64,000 bases of DNA, taken from Paraphaeosphaeria minitans. Taxonomy: Eukaryota; Ascomycota; Dothideomycetes; Pleosporales; Didymosphaeriaceae. Shown here one piece after another: positions 1-11,441 of the stretch; position 1 is the first letter of the stretch; every line of letters begins with the position of its first letter. The stretch is from NCBI GenBank assembly GCA_015832175.1, contig WJXW01000005.1, forward strand, positions 1,550,001-1,614,000, written 5' to 3'. The translations under genes and the position numbers were made by a program. The notes beneath the pieces are model-generated. The model worked only from the letters and a program-made list of their open reading frames with translations, was not told the origin of the DNA and searched no databases.

Positions 1-3000
1 ATCTATATATACTTAGTGTAGTCTAATTTGTTTTTAGAAAAGATAAGGATATCGTCTATATACGCAATAATAAATATGTCTAGATGTTTACAGAGTACGT
101 TATTAATAAGTGCTATAAAAGCTGCTAGTGCGTTTGTAAGTCCAAATAGCATAACCTTGTACTTAAATAGTCTGTAGCGTAATTAAAACACTATTTTCTA
201 TTCTTCACCTTTCTTAATTTATATAAGGTGGTAACCGTCTCTTAGATCTATTATTGTGAATATCTTAGCTTAAGACAGTTAATTTTGTAGCTCTATAATA
301 TTTAGTAGTAGATATTAGTTCTTTATTGTTATATTGTTAAGTTGTTAGTAGTTAACGCATAGTCTGTCTAATCTATCCTTTTTTTTAATAAACATAAAAG
401 GGCTTACTGCTAGTAACTTTAATAGTTATATATATCCTTTCTTAAGGTTTATCTTAATAAAATCACGTTCTTTAAGGAGTTCTTCTCCTATCTTACTATA
501 TAGTAGTCTAAAGGGTGGCGTCTTCCCTTCTTTTAGGTCTATCGTAAGATCCTAGGGTTAATATTCTAGTAGGTTTACTTTTCCTTCCTTTTCTATAAAT
601 ATGTGTGTCTATTTCCTGTACTCTCTTAGTAAGGTGAGAGGTATACTATTATCCTCTTTCTCGCACTTCTTAACCTAGTAGTTCCTACTAGCGTCTACTA
701 AAGTGTGCTTTCGTTTTTTAACTGTTTATCGCAGTATTATGTTGTTAATAACTCCCTTATCTACTATTATTTTTAGTTAATGTATAGGCTTTGCTTATAA
801 TACACAATTACAGCGTTTAAATAATATTTTCTTTATACCCTAGTTAATCTATAGGTTGTGTATCGTTAACTAAAGTAATCCTAAGACTAACTTATACTTA
901 GATCCTAGTAAGACATCTAAGGTAAGTTCCTCTCTATATCCTTAGACTATTATTATAGTAGTAACCTCCTAGTATATTTAAGGTGTCTTAGGCATTAAGG
1001 ATCTATTCGCGACATAGATAATATAGAGTACTTTTTTCTCTAACATTATAAGTCCTGCTTATCTTACTATCTAATAAGATATAAAGTTCCTTCTTACTCC
1101 TAAGTCTATAAGAGCTTAAGCCTGTATTCCTTTAAGCTATACTAGTAGCTTAACTAATACTATGCTTACTATAGTATTTAATTTAATAAAGGCGTTTTCT
1201 TATCTAAGTTTAGGCCTAAAAAAGACATCTGTTCGTGTAGGTCGTAGTTAAGTTCTAGTGCCTAGTATACATTTCTAAGTATCTGCTTCTATTGTTACTC
1301 TTAAGTACGTAACTTATGTAGATTATTTTCTTCTTCTTTTTCCCGTAAGAATATTCTTCTGTTTTTTCTTCCACAGTCTTTACTGTTCCTGTGTACTAGT
1401 TAAATTAGTAGTTCTATTATTACTTCTTACGTAGGGTAGTTTGCAAAGCTATTTAAGTATTTAGCTATATAGTAGTATTTGCAGTCTTAGTTTAGACACG
1501 TGTACTAGTATAGTTGTATATAGTCTCTATTAATAAGCATATTACAGCATTTATTGCCCTTTAGCGTAAGGTGAGGAAAGTATTTCACTTATTATTTATC
1601 CTAGAGGTGTTTGTTGCAAGCTGTAATAGGGCAGTCTATCTATATCTATCTATAGCGCAATTTCCTTCTAGGTTATTTCTTATTCTCCTCTTTCTCTACC
1701 TTATGTTATATATATATTGGTTCTTCGCAATGCGTCTACATACAGAATTAGTGTGTAGGATTTTAGTAGTCTAGGTAGTACTTTAGTACGTAATCTAACT
1801 TCTTATTTTTGTAGGGTTGCATTCCTTTTAGTGCCTAGTAGGGTTCTATGTAGTCCTAAACATTTAGTTTATACTTAGGTGACATAGGGTTGTCTTCTTC
1901 CTACCTACTTTATAGGTAAGGAGTAGAAGATCTTAGTATCTCTTCTACGTCTTCTACGTTGTAGTATACGTTAGAGTTGTCTTTTAGATCTTTGTATAGT
2001 TATAAGTTAGGTGAATCTAATTGCTTACTTCGCTCTAGTGTAACGCGTTAGTAACTAAATAGCGTTATAATAACTTCCTATTCTTTATTAGGTTCTTAGT
2101 CCTTAATAGTTAGTATATTTAACTTAGTTTAATAGACTTTGTTCTTCGATCTACAGTTCTTAGCTATATAGCCTAGTTTACTACATATAAAGCATTTACA
2201 GGTTTTAGTTATTAATTATTAACTTCTATTAGAGACGCGTTTATTAGGCTACTTAGGGCCTATCTTTCCTCTTTTTCCTTTACCTAAGTAGTTAAACTAG
2301 ACATCTTTTATTAGTTCGTATTTCTAGTAGTTCCTTAGCTATTGCTTTTAGACAATTCTAACAGGGTTCTTATAAACTATTCTTACTAGTTATCTAAAGC
2401 TTATTGCCCTAGGGTTTTAGTAGAACTCCTGTTATAGTAAAAACTACTCTCTGTTAATTCTAATAGTTTCTTTATACAGTTCTTTAAGGTTAGTAATTTG
2501 TACACTACTACGTAAGAGTTCCTTACGTAGTTTCTATTTAAGTCCTTATTTATACATATTTTAGAGAAATTCATTGTTCTAGTTAAGTTGCACAGCGTAT
2601 CTGCGAAACTTAGCTATATACTTAGCTACTAATTATTTCTAAGCTATAGTCTAAATCTTTGCTTTTATAATAGAGTCCTTATTAGCGATCCTAAAGAGTT
2701 ACTTAAGGCATTTCTTAAAGTTATTATAATCCTTAATAATATTAACTATATTAGCGTGCTTATTTACGTAATCGTTGTTATTATTATTGTGGTCTATTCC
2801 TAGGTACTTTTTAAGGTAGAGATAGATCTATAATCCTATATTTCCTCACATATATATTGCTGCAAAAATAACCTTCTTTTTGTCTTTAAGGGGTTTATCT
2901 AAGTCAAAGAAGTAGAGGTCTAACTAAAGAATCTAGACGTTAGTTTAAGATCGTTTACTAAAGTAGAGATTAGGTTTATACGCCTTACTACTATTCTTTA

Positions 3001-3508
3001 TAGGAGTAATCTTAGCGGCACCTAAAGCTGTAGAAGAGGTAGGAGTTTATAAAGTACTTATATTAAGGGTGTTTAAGATATTAAATCTAAGAGAGTAGCT
3101 AGTCCTAAAGGGTTAAGATTAGTTCTTAGGCAGGAGTACTTACAGAAGGTAAAAAGTCTTATTAATATAATAGTATCTTGCGAAGTGTAACGAGTTAATA
3201 ATTTAGTCTACTAGAATCTAAATAATAGATTAATAAACAGATTAAATATAAGTATAGAGAGTCCATCCTCGCGTTCCTATATACTAAGCAAAGTCCGCTC
3301 TGTAGGGAGCGCTCTATAGAGAGCGCTCTATATAGAGCGGTTATGTGTGTTATGCTCTGCACAGAGTAATTAAGCGCTCTATAGAGAGTAGTTACGTAAC
3401 TCCTTTATTTAAGGCGTAGCTGGCATTAAGTCCCCGCTTAATCCTTGCTACGCGCCCGCTAGGTACAAAACTGGTTTCCCGCCATTATGTGGATTTCAGA
3501 TCCTAACA
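1..3508 (-). mobile_element. Gypsy-A copy 1: LTR, gag and reverse transcriptase part, cut by the window start
   Basis: Read on the minus strand, this is the 5' part of a Ty3/Gypsy element. The LTR lies at the right end (about 3190-3508). A gag zinc knuckle follows near 2152-2196 and still reads CFICSKLGYIAKNC, that is CCHC with the His changed to Tyr. The reverse transcriptase fingers motif LCVNY (family LCVDY) lies near 345-412, and the catalytic YIDDILIFS near 50-110. The rest of pol would continue left of the window. Copy 2 at 39944-46174 has the same order. The frame has many stops from RIP, so the copy is dead. Its TGTTA terminus abuts Copia sequence at 3509, so the element may have inserted into Copia-1, whose 5' half would then lie outside the window. 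Confidence 0.85.
3190..3508 (-). repeat. 5' LTR of Gypsy-A copy 1
   Basis: The LTR starts on the minus strand with TGTTAGGATCTGAAATCC at 3508. Its inner end near 3190 is approximate. It is less AT-rich than the body and contains palindromic GAGCGCTCTATAGAG-type modules between about 3292 and 3395. The same LTR with RIP changes lies at about 45850-46174. Confidence 0.65.
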
Positions 3509-6500
3509 TTCCTGTAAGCCCTATACTTATAGGTAGAAACTAATAGAGTGCTGAAGACTTTAAACCACAATAGCTAGATTACCCTAGGATAGAATATTGT
3601 CATTTAATCTCACTAATAAAGAAAAATTAGAGATTCTTAATTAACTTAAGTAGCCTAAGTGGTTGAACCTTCGTAATGCGATCACGAAGGCAGAATAGAA
3701 TAAGAAATAATCCTCTACTAAGACTATTAAGTATCCTAGTAGTATTACTACTACTCTACTAAACCTATTTAATCTACCTACAGATAATAGAGCATTAGGT
3801 GTCTACTCTACTCTATATTCTAACGCTTATCTTCTGTTAGAATATATAATACTAGACAGTGCTGTAGTAGTTCACCTAGTTAATAATTATAAAAGACTTA
3901 TTCCTAGGACGTTTTGATTATTAAACAAGAGTGTAGAGGCAGGTATATAAAGCCTCCTAATCTTAGAAATTAGTAATAGACTAATTAAGAACGCTTTGCA
4001 TAGGAAAAATAAGAGATTTATAGAAGATCTACTGCTCTAAGGAGTGAAAGTAGTAGAAGGCTTTTATGTAAATATTATATTAGAAGCTCTTTTAAAGAAA
4101 GTAAAGATTTAGTACCTTAGTTTAGATTACACTTTTAGGATTAGAAGTCTAGAACAAAGCGTTATCTTAGCAGATCTAAAATGTGAGTATAACTTTACTT
4201 TCCTATAATATAAGCTAATCCGCTCTTATCTAATTATTATAAGTGTGACTACTAAAAGATTATCCTAGGTTAATATTAAGAGATTAGATTCTAAGGACCT
4301 CTAGCACCTTTAAGTAGGGCATATAGGAAGTAGAGCCCTATAAGCTCTAGTAACTGCAGCCTAAAGTGTAAAGATTACTAGAATGTTAAGAAAAGATTAT
4401 AAGCACTATACTACTGTATACGTAACCTAGGTAATCTCTAGGAGACCTAGAGAATAATTACCTAGGCTATTTTACTTATTATTCTAGGATCTATTTAATA
4501 TGCCCACTGCTTAAAATAGAGAAAACTAGGTTTTGCTAATTAAAGAAGATTTTAGTAAGAAACCTTACGTTTTTAATTTTAGAATAAAGACGCTTTCTAA
4601 AATAATAAAAGTGTGGCAGGATTTCTTAGCTCTTATTAATATAAAATATGAGCTTTAAATTATAAAAATCTACTAGGATAATAATATAGCAACACTTCTA
4701 TAGAGGGGGAAATCCTAGTACAAATTTTAAGCTAATTAGGAAGGGATAATAATTAGTAGACTACTACCCTATACGTATAAGCCTAATAGCGCTGTAGAAA
4801 GAGTAGGCTAGGAGCTTATAATAAAAGTAATTAAAATGTGAACAAGCGTAAATCTGCTATTAAATTTCTGGCCTAAGATTATATAAGCGGTATACTGGCT
4901 CTAAGGAATAATTCCTAGCCTAGTATTAGGCTATTAATTACCTAATAAAACGTTAGATGCTTAGTTTAGACAATATTTTTGTTATTTTAAACTAGCAAAA
5001 ATATAATATAGGATAGCTAATCTTTATCTAAACTAGAGTGCTGTCTACACTTATAGCTACTAAGCTTACCCTTTGGATTAGGAGCGTGCAGCTAGGTAAG
5101 ACAGAAGAGGATTTAAAGTAAATCCTAGGGGCTATATTAGATACCTAGTAGGCTATAAAGCTTCTAATATCTACTAAATATAGATTCCCTAGCTTAATTA
5201 GGTAATTACTACACAAAACGTAAGGTTTAATAAGTCCTTATTCTATAAAAAATTAGAGGAATAATCTATTCTAAAGATAGAAGTATTAAAAATAGTAGAA
5301 AGCCTCTAAGAAGGAGAGCTAAATAATCTAAAAGAAGCGTATAAAAACGCGCTTAATATTCTTCCTAAAATAAATAAGTATATAAGAACTACTACTAGAC
5401 CTATAGGTAACCCTTAGGTGATTAAAAGCAAAGTAGGCTAGCTAAGTAATTAGGAACCTAAGGTACCTACTACTAAGCGAGCTATAGGCTTAGCTAGCTA
5501 GTAGCTAAGAATTTGTTTAAGTAGGAAAGGAAGCATAAGACTTATAACCCCTAATTAGACACTAGAGCTAGGTGATTTTAGAGGTAATCTATTAAGTGAT
5601 TAAGAGATATTTAGCAGCCACTAGAACACTACTAGAAGAGCTAGCCTACTAGAATCTAGGAATTTAATACCTTATTTATTAGTAGAAACTAATTAGGTTA
5701 CTAATTAACCTAGCGTAGATAACTTAATTATGCTAGATAAAGCAGATAACCTACTAGCGCGCTAAAGGCGAAGGCAGATCTATCTAGAGGTAAGTAGAAT
5801 AAGTAGGCAAAATTGTAGTAAAGTACTAGAAATTAACTAACTAATAAATCGCTATCTGCTATTACAAAGATTAAGGAAGCAAAATAATTAGAATAATTAG
5901 CTAAAGAATAGGTAGAAGCTAGGTGCTTATACACTAATTACTAATTATCTTTAAAGTAATCTTAATATAATATTAGAGTACACGTTTATACTAAAAGTAG
6001 TAGAGGCCTAGTCTAAGTAAGAAGAATATATTACACTAAATATAATAGTATTCGCTTCTATACTTAGAAAGGCGCCTAGAGCGTCTTATACAGCTTAGAC
6101 TTATAGAGACAAGCTTACACTAGAGCTAACCCTATAGAAACACTTTATAATTATCTATATAGGAAGCTATTCCTCCTTACTGCTTATAAGGAGATTTTAA
6201 CTTTGTAAAATAAAGGTACCTAGACAGAGATTAAATAATTAGAGGTGTTAGAGCGACTACTCCCTTTAAAGTAGGTCTTTACCTATAAGTTTAATTAAAA
6301 TAGATACTTTAAAAAGTGTAAAGCTTAAATTATTATAAAAGGAGATCTTTAGAAAAAGAATACTCTCCACTCTACTTATACTGCTACCCTAGTAGTAAGA
6401 TCTTTTTAATTAGCTATAGCTCTGGCAGCAGAATTCGATCTAGAAATCTTATAATTTAATATAGTAGGAGCGTTTCTAAATACTCTTATTACAGCCGCTA

Positions 6501-9500
6501 ATCTAGTAACTTATAAATTACCTAATAGTTTTAAAAAGCTAGAAAAGTGTATAAAATTGAATTAAGCTTTATATAGCTTAAGAAATTTACCACTTCTTTA
6601 GTATGAGGAATTTGTAGAATTACTTTAATCTTATAGACTCTTAGCTTTACTAGAAGAGCTATGCCTTTTCTTTAATAGTAATTAAAGTATTATTATTCTA
6701 TTTTATATTAATAACATTCTTCTTCTCTATTATAAGAGTAAAGAGAAAGAAGCCCTAGATTTTTAGAAGAAGATCGCAAACAAATACAAGATTAAATTAA
6801 AAAGACTAGTAGAGTAGTTCCTAGGTGTTTAAGTGATTAGGGACAGAGAAGTAAGATTAATTTCTCTAGTCTATAATACCTACATTAATAAGATTACAAA
6901 AAAGTTTAACCTTTTAAACTCTAGGAGCTTCCCTCCTACACCTCTATTAGTAGAAGATTTTGTTCTAAGCACAAGAGAAGCTACTCCTTAATAAATAAAG
7001 CTCTTTTAAGAAGAGGTGGGATTAGCTCTCTATATAGTAATTATACTACGCCTAGATATAGCCTTTATAGTGTTAAAGCTATCACACTTTCTAACAAATC
7101 TAAGCAAAGAACACTTTACTACTATTAATTATATAATCCTTTACCTCTATTAAACTAGATAGTAGGCTATAGTCTTTAGTGGCTACAATAGACCTAATCT
7201 GCTAATATGTGGAGATGCCTTATTCGCTAATAATCCAATATTATAGTAATCTTCCTATAGATATATTATCCTATTGTTTAGAGGAGCTATCCTATAGAAA
7301 GCAGCTTAATAGAACACGATTACTACTTTAATAATAGAAGTAGAGCTTCTAGCGCTTAAATATATAAGTAAAGAAGCTATGGCAATTAAGAGATTCTTTA
7401 CTAAGCTTACTCTAGATCTAGGACCTTTATAGAAGGTTTATTACAACAATCTTTAAACTATTTGTTTAGTAATTAAAAAGAACAAAAGAATTACTACTTA
7501 ACTACGCTATATAGATATTCAGAATATATAGTTGTAGTAAGAGTATACAAAAAGATTATTTTAAGTAGAATATCTTCTAACTAGCGAAATGCTAGTAGAT
7601 AGCCTTATAAAGGCTCTTACTTATTAGCAGTTTAATAGATTCAAAAGGCTATTAAATCTATAAGATGTAAGCACAATAATTATAGAATAAGAGTAGGTAA
7701 GTAAAGAAATAATCTATTAACTATCTAGAATTATTAATTTAGAGCTAGGAAACAAGAAAAGAAAAAAAAAAAAGAAAAGATTAGAAAGAGAATAGGAATT
7801 AGAAGAAAAGGAGATTAAAGAGCTTATCTATAAGTATATAGACTCTCTTTCTCCTCTACTTAATTGTAGGGGTGTGAGAATCTCCCCTATAATTAGTAGT
7901 AGGAGATTCTCCCTATTTTTCTCCTCTCCTCTTCTCTATAGTAGGTAATTCCTTACCCTATCTACCTCCTCCACCTCTCCTTTAATTAGTAGTAGGTAAT
8001 AGCTTACCCTAGCCTCCCCTCCTTTAATTAGTAGGAAGAGAAGCACTTACCTAGCCTCTATCCTACTTTAGAGCTAATAAGCAACTTATCTAGCTATTTT
8101 AATTAAAGTATTAGCTACAACTGCGCTACTCCTTAATAGGTAGAGTAGAAGGGTAATTACCCTATCCTCTACTAAGGATTAGCTAGGAGGGAGGGAGTAA
8201 GATAGTAGCTATATACTAAGCTTACTCCTCCTAACTACTAGTAGAAGGAGGAGCTTATAAGGCTACCTTAACCCTCTTACGCAGCTTAGTAATTAGCCTC
8301 TCTTATAAAAAGTATTAGCTAAACCTAGAATAAATCTTAAAATAAAAGCTTATATTAGCACCCTCTAATAGTTAATAGTAAATAAAATCTATAGCTAGAG
8401 TCTAAATATACAGCTAGCTATAGAAATAATTAGCAAAATTAGCTAAAGTAACAAAATAACCCTATATATAGTAGTGTAAGAGTAAGTAAAGTAGGTATAG
8501 TAGCGCCTACCTAAGCTTAAAGCGTTATTATAGCAGCGTTTATTACTCTTTCCTACTAGAGCTCCCTTTAAGCAGCCTAAGTAGCTTACTTATCTAAGAG
8601 CACTAAGCAATCGCTAGGGGCCTAGAGCTAGGGTAGAAGGAGCTAGTAGAGTAGGAGAATCTTAGTAGGAGAATTAGGAGCTTTATTTAGTAGCTTTTAT
8701 AGCCTTTACTGCGTGTGCTTTAGCTAGGTTATTAGACATCTAAAAGAGTTAGCAAAGCTCTAAATAATAGAAAGAGCGCAAGGTAATAATTAGAAGAAGA
8801 GAACCTACTATAAAATAGTAGGATTTAAAGGCTTAAACTAGTAGGCTTAAATTAGATAGGAAGTTAAAGCGTTAAAAGTAAAAGATTAAAAAAAGAAGAT
8901 TAAGCGCTAGTAAAGGGCTTATATGCTCTACTACCTATCTAATTATTAAGTGCTAAATACGCTCCTTTCTTACTGCTTATTTCTCTTACTACTGCTCCTT
9001 TCTAATTAAAACGCGCCTGCCTATCGTACTTACTAGCTAGTAAGAGCGGGGAAATTACTTTATAGTTAATAAGAAGTAAGTAAAAAGAGTAGCGGAATAA
9101 AAGCGTTTACGCTCTAGGCCTTTATACTACGCTTATAAGCTCCTAACCTACTAGAAGAAGAGATTCTAGACACGATTCACAATAGGATTTGTAATTTAAA
9201 AGATAAACAGTAATTGTTTTGCTATTACAATAAGTAGGGGGTGATAGAATCGCTGTTCTTAAGATAAGGAGATTTAGAAGAATAATTCTTAATAGTTTTT
9301 TAATCTTTAAACAGCCTTTAGACAGTTTTTTAAAGATCTTTAGAAAGGATTTAGATAATTATAGATTACTTCTTAGGATAGGTGATCCGCTTTAAGCGAT
9401 CACCTAGGGGGTGTGTTAAAGTAAAACACTTACTTCTGTGATTCTTTCTAGATCTACTAATTTAGATCACAGGATTCTTGCTAAGAGGCTTGTTTCTTTT

Positions 9501-9608
9501 GTATATAGTCTGCCCTTTCGGCATCCTTTCCTACAATCAGCTCTTTGTATTCTTTACAACTCTGCTCCTGAATATCCTGTGATAGTTCGAGCCCTTTTTA
9601 CCACAACA
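3509..9608 (+). mobile_element. Copia-1: plus-strand Ty1/Copia element lacking its 5' end here
   Basis: This is a degraded Ty1/Copia pol in the usual order. The integrase core region has YKPNSAVERVG at 4776. The reverse transcriptase catalytic motif is FYINNILLLY at 6701-6730, where YVDD has become YINN. An RNase H end with RYIDIQN lies near 7505. An A-rich tract near 7760 and about 1.5 kb of further sequence lead to a purine tract (TAGGGGGTG) and the 3' LTR at 9414-9608. Compared with the full-length copies (7315 bp), it lacks the 5' LTR and roughly the first 1.2 kb. The break at 3509 coincides exactly with the TG end of the Gypsy-A LTR, which fits insertion of Gypsy-A into this copy better than random truncation. 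Confidence 0.85.
9414..9608 (+). repeat. 3' LTR of Copia-1 (195 bp)
   Basis: The LTR begins TGTTAAAGTAAAACACT and ends TTTTTACCACAACA, with terminal TG...CA. It holds a short open frame beginning MILSRSTN that recurs in other copies. The LTR is much less RIP-damaged than the element body. Matching LTRs lie at 11247, 18367, 28729, 35849 and 39749. Confidence 0.9.
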
Positions 9609-10000
9609 TATCTTAATTAGATTCCCATATAAGTAAATTATATAATAAAATGCTAAGTTTTACTTATAGCTTAAGTATAATAAAGTGCTTACTAATTTAT
9701 ATCTTATTAGGTATAAAGTGAATAGATAGCGTAGTTAAAAATACTAGTATAAAAAAGAAACTCTAAATAATTCTTAACCTATAGGGTAATATTAGCCTAA
9801 TTAGCTAAATAGTTACTATAGAAAGAGACTTAAAGTATATTAAAGGGGCTAAGCTCTATAAATTAGAATAGATTAGAGCCTAGAAATAAAGCACCTATAC
9901 TGCTTATACGTTCTAGGTGCGCCTTATAGATAATATTATAAGGAATAGGTAACCTTTAAAAGTTCCTAGAGTTACTTTTCTATATTCTAAAAGTTTCTAT

Positions 10001-10150
10001 AATAACGTCATAATGACATTACAATGACGTTATAGATAACCCTATAAACACTGTTCTAGATAACGCTATAGGTGACGTCATAAATAATGTTATAGATATT
10101 AGAGATTTACTAAGTCGAATGTTCTAGAAACTCTACTTTATGTATATAAG
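10001..10150 (+). promoter_or_regulatory. Putative LTR promoter of Gypsy-B: CRE-like palindrome and TATA box
   Basis: A perfect TGACGTCA palindrome lies at 10073-10080, with near-copies AACGTCA at 10004-10010 and TGACGTTA at 10025-10032. A TATATAAG box follows at 10143-10150. Spacing and order fit a retroelement promoter. Function is inferred from motifs only, and RIP may have altered or created some of them. Confidence 0.4.
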
Positions 10151-10293
10151 GAGGGTTCTCTTCTACTTGTACTATCTATCCTAGATAGCAATTCTAAGCC
10201 TATACCTAAGGTTTTATTGCTCTATTTACCTACGTTCGATCTACCCTCTATTACCCTAGTCTCTACTATTCTATAAAACTAGTACTAGGGGAG

Positions 10294-10316
10294 AGAAGGT
10301 TCTAGAAGGTCTAGAA
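10294..10316 (+). promoter_or_regulatory. Heat-shock-element-like array
   Basis: The sequence AGAAGGTTCTAGAAGG has three alternating GAA/TTC/GAA units with 5 bp spacing (GAA 10295, TTC 10300, GAA 10305), the arrangement bound by heat-shock factor. A further GAA lies at 10314, slightly out of phase. It lies downstream of the TATA box, in the presumed leader of Gypsy-B. Confidence 0.35.
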
Positions 10317-10754
10317 GGTTACCCTTTATCCTCTAGCCTTTATCTCCTCTTTATAAATATAAGGATAAAGCCCTAGATAAAGACTACTATTTAAAGCGTT
10401 CATAAAAAAAAGATTCCTCTTCTACTTAGTAACCCCTTCCTATAAGAAAAAGTTGTATACTTTAAATGCAGCTTACAAACATAGCGCTAAAATTATAATA
10501 AAGCTTTAATATAGCTCATTACTATAAGAGACTTTAAAGATAATATAAAATAGACTAGCTTACAAGTATTTCTTCTTAACGTTTTATAAATAATTAGTAT
10601 AAGCTTAGAGTATTTAGCTTATATTAAAAAAGCGCGTATAGTATAGATTCTAGGTATTTATAACATATTACGCGACTATAGTAATATATTTAATAAAAAA
10701 CTAGTATTAACTGTACTAAACTTTAAAAGGTCTAATTATGCTATCCCTATTATA

Positions 10755-10812
10755 GAGGGAAAAGAACCTCCTTATAGACTACTCTAAAGAACCTCCTTAT
10801 AGACTACTCTAT
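10755..10812 (+). repeat. 25 bp tandem duplication in Gypsy-B pol
   Basis: Two adjacent exact copies of a 25-base unit beginning AAAGAACCTCCTTATAGACT. The minus-strand Gypsy-B copy at about 28460 has only one. Twenty-five is not a multiple of three, so the duplication shifts the reverse transcriptase frame. The identical copies suggest it is recent relative to RIP. Confidence 0.8.
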
Positions 10813-11246
10813 AATCCCTTATAGTAGGAGCTTAAGGTACTTTAGGAGTATCTAGAATATGCCCTTTAGAAAGAATAGATTAGGTATAGTACTAGCCTAA
10901 CTAGAGCGCTAATTCTATTTGTCCCTAAAACAGATAGAACACTATAACTCTACGTAGATTGTAAAGGCGTTAACGTAGTTATAACTAAAGATTTTTATTT
11001 ACTCCTTTTAGTTAGAAAGACGCTTAACTGCCTATTAGGCGTATACTATTATATAACCTTTAATTTTTATAACGCCTATTACAGAATTTAAGTCTATATA
11101 GAAGATAAGTAAAGAATAGTGTTCTAAACTTACTATACCTACTTTAAATTCCTAGTTATACTATTTAGCTTAACTAATACCCTTATAAGCTTCTAGGGGT
11201 ATATTAATAAAGCGCTAGCGTAATATCTAGATTATGTATACATTAT

Positions 11247-11441
11247 TGTTGTGGTAAAAAGGGCTCGAACTATTACAGGATATTCAGGAGCAGAGTTGTA
11301 AAGAATACAAAGAGCTGATTGTAGGAAAGGATGCCAAAAGGGCAGACTATATATAAAAGAAATGAGCCTCTTAGTAAGAATCCTATAATCTGAATTAGTG
11401 GATCTAGAAAGAATCACAGAAGTAAGTGTTTTACTTTAACA
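11247..11441 (-). repeat. 3' LTR of Copia-2
   Basis: Reverse complement of the 195 bp Copia LTR, running from TGTTGTGG to TTTAACA on the plus strand. The short internal frame (minus strand, about 11232-11417) is open here too. Confidence 0.9.

Larger units (their letters stand above)
9609..11246 (+). mobile_element. Gypsy-B copy 1, part 1: 5' region and reverse transcriptase N-terminal half
   Basis: This is the 5' portion of a plus-strand Ty3/Gypsy element. From about 10735 the translated frame follows the Gypsy reverse transcriptase approach: a stretch reading EGKEPPY, then a YSTSxAGAPILFVPK-like segment near 10890-10935, and a degenerate LxVDYxGVN. It stops at 11246, just before the YLDD catalytic motif, where Copia-2 is inserted, and resumes at 18562. 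The region 9609-10450 looks like an LTR or leader, with a TATA box and regulatory-type motifs; no second copy of it exists here to fix the LTR ends. A 25 bp direct duplication at about 10755-10812 breaks the frame. I did not recognise a gag gene. Confidence 0.75.

Noticed and set aside
1571..1774. 67-codon open frame in Gypsy-A
   Set aside because: It lies antisense to the Gypsy-A gag/pol region, has no domain, and the equivalent place in copy 2 (about 44170-44380) is not open.
3292..3400. CRISPR-like or satellite reading of the repeated GAGCGCTC modules
   Set aside because: Units are short, palindromic and irregularly spaced inside an LTR; CRISPR is not expected in a fungal nuclear genome.
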